Below, in pieces: positions 57,431 to 64,000 of a stretch of 64,000 nt of DNA. Position 1 is the stretch's first letter. Each line of letters starts with the position of its first letter. The translations under genes and the position numbers were made by a program. This DNA is from Hymenobacter terrenus (GTDB lineage Bacteria; Bacteroidota; Bacteroidia; Cytophagales; Hymenobacteraceae). A model generated the notes under the pieces. That model saw only the letters and a list, made by a program, of their open reading frames with translations, was not told the DNA's origin and searched no databases. The stretch is from assembly GCF_000972495.1 (NCBI RefSeq), contig NZ_LATM01000001.1, forward strand, positions 145,241-209,240. The letters run 5' to 3'.

Positions 57431-57473
57431 CTGCGGAAGCTATTTAGCAAAGCCTCCTTTAACTCGCTAATCG

Positions 57474-57584
57474 TCATGCCGAGCGCAGCCGAGGCATCTC
57501 GCTCGCATCGTTGAACCGCAAGCTGACGGAGCGAACCATTGGATTACTGCCGCACGCGAGATGCCTCGGCTGCGCTCGGCATGA
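57474..57584. repeat. Inverted-repeat element, GCCGAGC variant
   Basis: 29-bp arms (TCATGCCGAGCGCAGCCGAG... and complement) around ~53 nt. Nearly the same arms as the copy at 27844-27959. Confidence 0.87.
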
Positions 57585-57641
57585 GGGTCGGCATGACGCT
57601 CGGGGGATAGTCTATTGAATTTCTAAACAGCCGCGCAAAAT

Positions 57642-57672
57642 CGATTCCCCTCTCCACGGGAGAGGGGAATCG
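57642..57672 (-). terminator. Hairpin after the helicase gene
   Basis: Perfect CGATTCCCCTCTCC/GGAGAGGGGAATCG stem with a 3-nt loop, starting 1 nt past the helicase stop and followed on the minus strand by ATTTT. Likely terminator. Confidence 0.7.
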
Positions 57673-57673
57673 G

Positions 57674-59698
57674 TTAATCCTGCAGCTCCCACGCCGTGCG
57701 GTAGCCGCCAATGCGCTCCACATAGTCCAACAGCGCCTTGAAAAACGGGTTAGCGCTCAGCGTCGACGAGTCGCCCACGAGCAGCAGCTTGCGGCGGGCG
57801 CGGGTCATGCCCACGTTCATGCGGCGGATGTCGGATAGGAAGCCGATTTCGCCATGGTTGTTGCTGCGGGTGAGCGAGATGGCGATGATGTCGCGCTCCT
57901 GGCCCTGGAACGAATCGACGGTGCCAACGCTGAGCATGCGGTGAGCCAGGAGGCCGCTCAGCTCGTCATTTTCCTCAATGGCGTCCTTTAAATAGTTGAT
58001 TTGGGCGCGATAGGGAGCAATTACGCCGATGGTGAGCAGGTCTTCCTCGTGGTCGGCCTGGTCGTAGGGTTCCAGCAGCTGCGCGAGGCGCTTGATGAGC
58101 AAATCACCCTCTTCCGGGTTGGCCGTGGAGCGGCTTTCGGGGATGGTGATTTCCTGGAAGCCGAAACCGGCCGTGTCGAGGAATTCCACGGGCAGGTCGG
58201 GGGCGAAGCGCAGGTCGTAGTCGGCCAGGTCGGCGTGGCGCACGGTGCTGTGAGCTTCGAGCTTGCCCTCGTAGAACTGCTCCGAGCTGAACTCCATGAT
58301 TTGCTCGTGCATGCGGTACTGCACCGTGAGCATGCGGGCCGTGGCCGGCTGGCGCTTGATGCACTTCTCAAACAGCGTTTCGCGCAGACCGTCGCGGGCG
58401 GCTTTTTCGCTCTTCACCGTGGGCGGCAGTTGGTGGTGGTCGCCGGCCAGGACCACGCGGTTGGCCTTGGCAATCGGAATCCAGCAGCCTGGCTCCAGGG
58501 CCTGGGCGGCCTCGTCGATGAACACCGTTTCGTAGGTCAGATGGCGGATGTTGCGGTTCGAAGCGCCGACCAGCGTGCAGGTTATCACCTGCACCGATTC
58601 CAGCAAATCCTCGGTAATGTAGCGTTCCAAATCGTCGGCCTGCTGGAACAGCATTCGCGCTTCCTCCTTCAGCATTTTGCGTTGCTGCTGCTCCTCGTAG
58701 CCGAAGTTGCGCACGTATTTACTGGCGGTTTCGCGGTATTGCTCGGCGGTCTGGCGCATGGAGCGCAGCTCGTTGTAGCTCTTGTGGGCCATCACTTGCG
58801 CATCCAAGGTATGTTCCAAGAGCAGGTCGGAAACCCGGCTGGGGTTGCCCATCCGAATGACGTTGACGCCGCGCTCGGCCAGCTTTTCGGTGAGCAAATC
58901 GACGGCTGTGTTGCTGGGTGCGCACACCAGCACCCGCCGCTCGCGCCGGATGGTTTCCAGAATAACCTGCACCAGCGTGGTGGTTTTGCCGGTGCCGGGC
59001 GGGCCGTGGATGATGGCTACGTCCTGGGCCGCCAGCACGTGGCGCACGGCGGCCAGCTGCGAGTCGTTCAGCGGGCTGGGATAAAACAGGTCGTCGGGCT
59101 TTTCCTCGCGGAAGCGGGCTTCTTTGGCCCCCAGCAAAATGTCGCGCAGCTCGGCCAGCCGGTCGCCGTAGGCGCCCATCACCTTGCCCAAGGCGTAATC
59201 CATCTCCCGGTAGCTCACCTCATCAAAGGTGAGGTCGATGCCCAGCTTGCCGCCTTCGGTCACCCAATCGGGCAGGTCTTCTTTGGTGGTGGCCAGTAGC
59301 AGCTTGTTGCGGCGCACGCTGGTAATCACGCCATTCAGGGTGGGCCGGTCGGTGGCGGAGCGGCCGGGAATATTACCAAAGAGCGAGGCGTTCTTGCCCA
59401 CCTGAAACAGGTGGAGGCCCTGCTGGCCGGCGGGCCGCTCCAATTCGAGCACGACTTTACCACCGAAGCCGATATCTTCTTTGGTGATGGTGACGGGGTA
59501 CCAGGTCAGGCCGCGCTGTTGCCGTTCGGCAATGCTGGCCTTGGCGTTCTTAATCTTGAATTGTTCCAGGTCTTCCTTTTGCTCCAGCTGCATGAGGGCC
59601 TGGGTGTGGCGCAGCTCTTTTTCGAGGGCGTAAGGGTCGGTGGGGGTGAATACTTCTGACAAAAGAATTATGAATTGATTTCGTTGCTTGGGTAACAA
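57674..59698 (-). CDS. SF1 DNA/RNA helicase, IGHMBP2/SMUBP2-like
   Basis: 674 residues (fewer if a later start is used). Upf1-like superfamily 1B helicase: N-terminal beta-barrel (GLTWYPVTIT), Walker A GPPGTGKTTT, motif Ia VCAPSNTAVD, DEAA box FIDEAAQALEP, LAGDHHQLPPTV, then VDSFQGQERDIIAISLTRSN (motif V) and MNVGMTRARRKLLLVGD (motif VI). All motifs are intact. The start codon listed is a TTG; Met at 59593 is an alternative. The cellular role in Bacteroidota is unknown, possibly recombination or RNA handling. Confidence 0.93.
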   Translation of the reverse strand: MLPKQRNQFIILLSEVFTPTDPYALEKELRHTQALMQLEQKEDLEQFKIKNAKASIAERQQRGLTWYPVTITKEDIGFGGKVVLELERPAGQQGLHLFQVGKNASLFGNIPGRSATDRPTLNGVITSVRRNKLLLATTKEDLPDWVTEGGKLGIDLTFDEVSYREMDYALGKVMGAYGDRLAELRDILLGAKEARFREEKPDDLFYPSPLNDSQLAAVRHVLAAQDVAIIHGPPGTGKTTTLVQVILETIRRERRVLVCAPSNTAVDLLTEKLAERGVNVIRMGNPSRVSDLLLEHTLDAQVMAHKSYNELRSMRQTAEQYRETASKYVRNFGYEEQQQRKMLKEEARMLFQQADDLERYITEDLLESVQVITCTLVGASNRNIRHLTYETVFIDEAAQALEPGCWIPIAKANRVVLAGDHHQLPPTVKSEKAARDGLRETLFEKCIKRQPATARMLTVQYRMHEQIMEFSSEQFYEGKLEAHSTVRHADLADYDLRFAPDLPVEFLDTAGFGFQEITIPESRSTANPEEGDLLIKRLAQLLEPYDQADHEEDLLTIGVIAPYRAQINYLKDAIEENDELSGLLAHRMLSVGTVDSFQGQERDIIAISLTRSNNHGEIGFLSDIRRMNVGMTRARRKLLLVGDSSTLSANPFFKALLDYVERIGGYRTAWELQD

Positions 59699-59805
59699 CG
59701 AAAACGGAAAATGAGTGGCGAAGGTCGGATGCTTTTTACAAAGCTGGGCATGGTCCTACTTTTAGGACTGAATCTCATTAGATTTTCCTTTAAAGCCTGC
59801 TCGCC

Positions 59806-60486
59806 ATGCCCGAAGACTTGAATACTGACAATTCACCCGCTATGCTGTATTCAGCAGGTATTCCGGGCCTGAATTGGGACGAATACCGGTGGGAAGGAAT
59901 AATTAGCCTACCCGAGTGGGAGGCTTTCAATAAAGGAACTGGGGCCTGGAAACCAGTCCGAGCGGCTACCAGGGCGCGGCGGCGCAAGCGGGAGAAGCGG
60001 GCCGACCAGCATCGCTTCGAATTTCCTCCCTCCGACGACTCCCTTCAGCTAAGCGTCTATCCGCCTTTTATAAACGAGAAAGTGTTGCCGAGTCCGGAGC
60101 AAGTACGTGCTTACCAATTGCTGCTCGCGCACGAAGGCGAACTACTAACCGCAGTGTTGGCAGAGTTTAAAAAGCACTGGTCCGAAATCATTTGTATTTA
60201 TGACCATTCGGATGAGGACCCGAACCGGCACAGTATGCCGTTTACGCTACGGGCGCCCGAAGAGCTATGTGGCCTCCTGGAGTTGCACCACGTCTACATC
60301 AAACGGACGCACACCGATGGGGTGGCGCATATCGGGCTGGCCCTCAGCTGCGACTGGGACACCGAGCACGGCCTGGGCGTATACACTCACCACGGCCGCG
60401 TACTGGGCCTTGGGAGCGGCGACTTGGCCTTTAGCAGCTTGAGCAGCGCTTTCAAGTTTTGGCAAAGCCGCGGGACAACGGAATAG
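59806..60486 (+). CDS. DUF6985-like protein
   Basis: 226 residues, no signal peptide, acidic. The C-terminal part shows GLALSCDWDTEHGLGVYTHH followed by GRVLGLGSGDLAF, a pattern I associate with DUF6985 (a DWDxEHGLGV motif and a final GxxDxA). DUF6985 genes are often found among immunity-type genes. The middle holds a basic stretch (RAATRARRRKREKRAD). First gene of the small-protein cluster that runs to the window end; the ATG is 107 nt from the divergent helicase start. Confidence 0.7.
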   Translation: MPEDLNTDNSPAMLYSAGIPGLNWDEYRWEGIISLPEWEAFNKGTGAWKPVRAATRARRRKREKRADQHRFEFPPSDDSLQLSVYPPFINEKVLPSPEQVRAYQLLLAHEGELLTAVLAEFKKHWSEIICIYDHSDEDPNRHSMPFTLRAPEELCGLLELHHVYIKRTHTDGVAHIGLALSCDWDTEHGLGVYTHHGRVLGLGSGDLAFSSLSSAFKFWQSRGTTE

Positions 60487-60495
60487 CGCAGCAGC

Positions 60496-61228
60496 CTACG
60501 CCCGGGTGGTGAGCACGTCGTCCATGCGTCCGTAGTCGGGTGGCAGGGGCCCGGCGTTAGCCGCATCAGCGGCGCTGCCGAGGACGAGTGTCCAGCGGGC
60601 AGGGGTGGTGGAGTCCATCTGACTAGTACGTCAGCCGCCAGCACCTCGTCGATAACTATAGCGGAGTGTCGGATGGCGGCTTTCTTCTCCGGCGTGCGGG
60701 CTTCGGCCGGCGTAAAGATGCCTTGCACATACACCTCTTCCAGATGCGGCAGCGGGTGGATGGCGAGGTTGTGCTTGTACACCGTGCTGTCGGGGTAGGC
60801 AGTTCTCCGCTTCCTGTGCGGCTGGTGCAGCATCCCGAAATATGATGTCCGGGCCGTTTCCACACGGACCGGTGCAGTAGGCTTCCCCGCTCGGGGCGTC
60901 CGAGCCCGGTGCCGAGCTCCGTGGGCGGGCCCAACTGCTGGGTGAGGGAAGAAAGCCAGTGGGTCAGCGCTGCGGCGGCGCTTGAGAGCGGTGGGGCGGG
61001 TGCCAACTCGTACTTCACCAGCAGCACCGGCCGGTGATAAGCAGGGGCCCATAGGCGGCAGGCGGTGGTGGCCAGCCCGAATGCCGACCGGCACATACCG
61101 TGCAGGCTGCTTGCGCCGTCATCGTCGCGCTGCCACTCTCTGCCAGGTGTGAGCCAGGGTACTTCCGACAGGCAAGTGCCCCAGGGGATGGAAAGCTCGT
61201 CAACGAAATAGGCAACATCGAAAGACAT
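60496..61228 (-). pseudogene. Unidentified gene broken by at least two frameshifts
   Basis: Protein-like sequence runs through three frames: MSFDVAYFVDELSIPWGTC and LLVKYELAPAPPL in the first, then VETARTSYFGMLHQPHRK and LPHLEEVYVQGIFTPAEA in the second, and finally ARWTLVLGSAADAANAG with PPDYGRMDDVLTTRA and a TAG in the third. Shifts lie near 60880 and 60625. I do not recognise the family. It lies between a DUF6985-like gene and an ATP-grasp gene. Decay or assembly errors are both possible. Confidence 0.6.
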
Positions 61229-61247
61229 AGGATTGAGCTATTTATAA

Positions 61248-62075
61248 CTAAGCGAGTTTTTGTCGGAGCAGCCCGGTAACCGCCGCCACTACATCGGCAA
61301 TTGCCGCCGGCTGATAAAACCCAGTACCATTAAAGCAATTGCACTCGATAACCCAGTACCGGCCATCGGCGAGGGCCGTGTCAAGCACGAAAACCGCGTG
61401 CGGCTGATAGGCGGCGCAGCAGTCGACCACGAAGGCCAGCAGGTCGGCGGGCACATCGGCGCCGGAAACCGATAGCTCGCCCCGCTGCTGGTAGCGCGCC
61501 GAGGAAACCACCTGGCCTCCCACGATGAAGTGGCGCCACTCCTTGTCAATTACCTTGGGCGAGCTGAACAGCAGCAGCGAGTCAGCCGTCAGATCGGCGC
61601 CGGCGTCGGCTACGGCCGCCAGCTGCTGGTGCCACTCCCGAAGCTGGTCGAAGCTCATGACCCGGCCGGCAAAGGTCTTGGTATCGTCGTTGGGTCGCAC
61701 AAACCACTGGCTGTCCGCTGGAAGAGGCTGCGCTACGAAGCGGCCGAGCGTCTGAATGGCAACGTCGTGGTTCAGCATGTGCTCGGGCCAGTGCGCCAAA
61801 TAATTGGTCATCGTAAAGGCCGATGAGTCGTAGAAAACGCCCGCTGCGTACCGGCCGGTGTGGTAGGCATTCATTACCAGAGTAGTGGAGCCGTAGAATA
61901 CGCAGCAGGCCGTCGGCTTTTGCAGCATCGGCAGCTCCCGCGAAAATGGTATCGATACCACTTCCTCGTGAGAAATGGCCTGTTGCGTAAATGCCTGCCG
62001 AAAGGCCGCCAGCATTGGTGGGGGCAGCAGGTTGCGTTGCAGCACCCAATGGACTTCTTTTTCAGGCGGCATCAT
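61248..62075 (-). CDS. ATP-grasp domain protein (DUF4343-like)
   Basis: 275 residues. The ATP-grasp core is visible as WFVRPNDDTKTFAGRVMSF, then KEWRHFIVGGQVVSSARY and the metal-binding end VIECNCFNGTGFYQP. Such proteins join a carboxylate to an amine or other nucleophile; the DUF4343 group has no known substrate and often occurs among mixed small genes. Three possible starts (GTG, ATG, ATG) are consecutive codons; the first ATG is used. Confidence 0.85.
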   Translation of the reverse strand: MMPPEKEVHWVLQRNLLPPPMLAAFRQAFTQQAISHEEVVSIPFSRELPMLQKPTACCVFYGSTTLVMNAYHTGRYAAGVFYDSSAFTMTNYLAHWPEHMLNHDVAIQTLGRFVAQPLPADSQWFVRPNDDTKTFAGRVMSFDQLREWHQQLAAVADAGADLTADSLLLFSSPKVIDKEWRHFIVGGQVVSSARYQQRGELSVSGADVPADLLAFVVDCCAAYQPHAVFVLDTALADGRYWVIECNCFNGTGFYQPAAIADVVAAVTGLLRQKLA

Positions 62076-62223
62076 CACGGAAGTGCAGGAGTTAGGGTTG
62101 ACTACGGCTGGCTGTCAATTCCCGTCCGCGGTCAACGTCGCGCTATATTACGCCAACTGCCGTAAGTGCTAACCGCGACAGTTACCAGACTGGCGGTGAT
62201 GCAGGTTATCGTGGAAGATGAAT

Positions 62224-62859
62224 TCATAGCTTATCAGCTGCCGACCAGCGCTCGGCGTTGAACCAGTTCACCAGGTCAATGCTCGGGTCAGGGGCCAGGT
62301 AATCATTGCCGTCTTCTGCCGCGTCGGGGTCGAGGGAGTAGCGGCCCCGCTCCAGGTCGCGAGCAAAATCGGCCAGCAGCGCGCCCACCGAATCGGCAAC
62401 CAGAAAGGCGGTTTCGCACTCCTCGTCGAGCAGAATAACCTGTCCGTAGGTGCCGCCCTCCGCAGGGTCCAGGTCCACGCACAGCCACACGTGGGAGCCA
62501 TCGAAGCCCAGGTAGAGCCAGAGCGGGCGTTGCGCATTGTCGGCTTTTAGGGAGGAATGGGCTTTTTGCAGCGGGGCTGGTTCGCTGGTCTGTACCCGGT
62601 AGTTGTGCTGGACCTCAACTTCTGCCAAAGGCAGAAAACTCAGGCCGTAGAAGAAGTTACCGAAGTTTCCGGCGTCCTCGTTCAGGCCATTGTGGCGCCG
62701 GTATAAGGCTTTGTAATCATCGGGCAGCGGCTGACCGACTGCCGTTTCTAAGGTGGTTATTTGTTCTTCGGTGGCGCCGGGGTTCAGGCTCTCGCTTAGA
62801 ATATGGGGCGCCTGCGCCGCCAGCCAGCGCGCAACGCGGTTAAGGGAGTCGTTGACCAT
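62224..62859 (-). CDS. SMI1/KNR4 (SUKH) family protein
   Basis: 211 residues. The SUKH opening is clear: ATEEQITTLETAVGQPLPDD followed by YKALYRRHNGLNEDAG, then LSFLPLAEVE and a Trp-rich core (PLWLYLGFDGSHVWLCVDLD). SUKH proteins commonly act as immunity proteins against polymorphic toxins. A second SUKH gene lies 265 nt upstream on the same strand. Confidence 0.92.
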   Translation of the reverse strand: MVNDSLNRVARWLAAQAPHILSESLNPGATEEQITTLETAVGQPLPDDYKALYRRHNGLNEDAGNFGNFFYGLSFLPLAEVEVQHNYRVQTSEPAPLQKAHSSLKADNAQRPLWLYLGFDGSHVWLCVDLDPAEGGTYGQVILLDEECETAFLVADSVGALLADFARDLERGRYSLDPDAAEDGNDYLAPDPSIDLVNWFNAERWSAADKL

Positions 62860-63123
62860 GAGGAAGCGGTAAAGAAAGTGGAGAAGTAATGCAGCAAACG
62901 AAACTCAATAATTGACCGCTGGCAGCAGTGGCAAGTGCGTGCTAAGCAGAGTTGTTTTCGCGTGAATAGCGCAGCGTTAAGGTAGAAAAAAAGCCTTCCT
63001 CGTTTCAGGAGTTACCATCTTCCATTCGACTCATTACCTGGCCAGTTGGCAGTGCAATGGCTTTGATCAGCTTCGTCATCGTCAATAGAAAAAAGATAGT
63101 GCCCCGATGGTCGAATTATATAA

Positions 63124-63693
63124 TTATCCCGCCTCAAATTCCTGCGGAAAACCAGCAGGATATTCGGGTTTGAAATTCACAACATCATCTTCGGAGAGCG
63201 GGGCGGCGGTGCCGGCTTGCTCGTAGGTGTGCACCACGGCCGTGAGCCAACTGGTAAGGTCCGGGAATAACACGGAGCGCGGCTCCCAGTCGTGCCAGTG
63301 TTGGAGGACTTGGCCGGGCCGTCCGGTGAAGCTACCTTCTAAATCGAGGCAAATGTGGTCGCCCCCACCATTTTCTAGGAAAGGCACCCAAGCCGGCCCC
63401 CACCAGTTGGGCACGAACTCCTCGGCCGCCAGCATCTTGCAATTCACCCGCATGGTTGCCGCCGCGCTGCTTACCGACTGAAGGCCGTTGTTCTGAAAAA
63501 AGTTGTCGAAGCCCTGCTGCCCGTTGCGCCAGCCAAACCAAAGCTGGAGTTCCGGCGGCAACACCAGCCCAAACTCAGCTTCCAGGGCCACTATTTCGGC
63601 GACCGGGGCAGGTGGGTTCAAGGTGGCGTAATAGTCAGGGCGCAGCTGTTGCAGCAAGGTATCAAGGCGGTCGAGTAAGTCGGCAAAATTCAT
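63124..63693 (-). CDS. SMI1/KNR4 (SUKH) family protein
   Basis: 189 residues from the ATG at 63693. Typical SUKH pattern: AEIVALEAEFGLVLPPELQL, WFGWRNGQQGFDNFF, then WVPFLENGGGDHICLDLEG and RPGQVLQHWHDW. The order Gly-Gly-Asp-His then Asp is seen in many immunity-type members. It is only distantly similar to the neighbouring SUKH gene, so the two are not a recent tandem copy. Confidence 0.93.
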   Translation of the reverse strand: MNFADLLDRLDTLLQQLRPDYYATLNPPAPVAEIVALEAEFGLVLPPELQLWFGWRNGQQGFDNFFQNNGLQSVSSAAATMRVNCKMLAAEEFVPNWWGPAWVPFLENGGGDHICLDLEGSFTGRPGQVLQHWHDWEPRSVLFPDLTSWLTAVVHTYEQAGTAAPLSEDDVVNFKPEYPAGFPQEFEAG

Positions 63694-63759
63694 GATGAGT
63701 AGACAGGCTTTAGTATAGATGTTTGTAGCAGCATGGATTATGCTACTACTCATACAGCT

Positions 63760-64000
63760 CTAGCCGTAGTGGTGCACGCATACCAGCCGCTGGCCAACTG
63801 GGTCAAAATAAAGCAGCATGGTATTGCCGTCAGGGAAATAGGGCGCGGCCGGTACCAGTCCCACAGGGTGTAGCACAGCTAGGTCGAGAGTCGGAAAGAG
63901 GTAAGCTTGGTTGGCCCGAGCCTCGGCATCGGCGTCACGGAAATCGGCGTGGGTTGCGGGCACAAAGAACGCGCCGGGCTCTTCGTGCCAGCCCCGCAGC
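63760..64000 (-). CDS. Unidentified protein, C-terminal part only
   Basis: The frame is open to the window edge, so the 5' end is missing; an internal GTG would be a false start. About 80 residues are visible: LRGWHEEPGAFFVPATHADF, then YLFPTLDLAVLHPVGLVP and LYFDPVGQRLVCVHHYG. I do not recognise the family. The position next to two SUKH genes on the same strand suggests a similar small cytoplasmic protein. Confidence 0.6.
   Translation of the reverse strand, partial: LRGWHEEPGAFFVPATHADFRDADAEARANQAYLFPTLDLAVLHPVGLVPAAPYFPDGNTMLLYFDPVGQRLVCVHHYG

Noticed and set aside
57262..57447. Small plus-strand frame ending at the orphan terminator
   Set aside because: It has only non-ATG or poorly placed starts, no recognisable pattern, and it runs through the terminator stem.
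58001..59299. 432-codon open frame antisense to the helicase gene
   Set aside because: It lies fully inside a helicase with intact motifs; the His/Val/Gly-rich peptide is a codon shadow.

Overview
The window comes from a GC-rich member of the Bacteroidota, most likely a Hymenobacter-like bacterium (order Cytophagales). The main signs are a protein with a C-terminal Por/type IX secretion sorting domain, a PorE-like OmpA protein, a TonB-dependent receptor paired with a DUF4249 lipoprotein, a CrtA-like carotenoid monooxygenase, DUF4199 and TIGR03643 proteins, and TAnnTTTG-type promoter boxes. No rRNA, tRNA or CRISPR array was seen. The genus is inferred from gene content only.

0-28 kb is mostly chromosomal housekeeping. 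It runs: folD (cut by the window edge), queE, a PorE-like envelope protein, citrate synthase, mnmE, a DtxR/MntR regulator, a KAS III enzyme, a glycosyltransferase, dapD with a Crp-type regulator, a flavodoxin-fold oxidoreductase, msrA, an AraC regulator, an unusual NmrA-epoxide hydrolase fusion, 3-hydroxyacyl-CoA dehydrogenase, an ABC-F ATPase, an L,D-transpeptidase, an M48 protease, a LON-domain protein and mtgA. Two families of short inverted repeats lie between these genes. A GxxExxY gene sits inside an 0.8 kb unit bounded by ~68-bp inverted repeats.

28-40 kb is an accessory island. A small XRE regulator faces a four-gene type I restriction operon, hsdM-hsdS-SIR2-hsdR, in which a SIR2-domain protein is inserted between hsdS and hsdR. 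Pairs of 42-nt inverted repeats, always two copies 53-54 nt apart, lie beside the regulator, just after hsdR, and again beside a truncated second copy of the regulator near 38.1 kb. Between and beyond these are a decayed fragment of an App1-type gene, a broken erythromycin-esterase-like gene, and a REP-associated transposase (RAYT) surrounded by its REP doublets. An intact App1-domain gene closes the island.

40-60 kb holds topoisomerase IB, a large secreted beta-helix protein, three paralogous lipoproteins whose conserved motifs resemble a CotH/FAM20-like atypical kinase core, a TonB receptor/DUF4249 uptake pair, CrtA-like monooxygenase, a pyridoxamine-oxidase-like stress protein, AcpH-like phosphodiesterase, SlyD-type isomerase and an SF1 helicase.

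59.8-64 kb is a cluster of small unrelated genes: a DUF6985-like protein, a frameshifted unknown, an ATP-grasp protein, two SUKH (SMI1/KNR4) proteins and one gene cut by the window edge. Clusters of this kind are often arrays of immunity proteins against polymorphic toxins, but no toxin is visible here.

The best candidates for something undescribed are the XRE regulator with its paired 42-nt sites bracketing the SIR2-containing restriction operon, and the three kinase-like lipoproteins.
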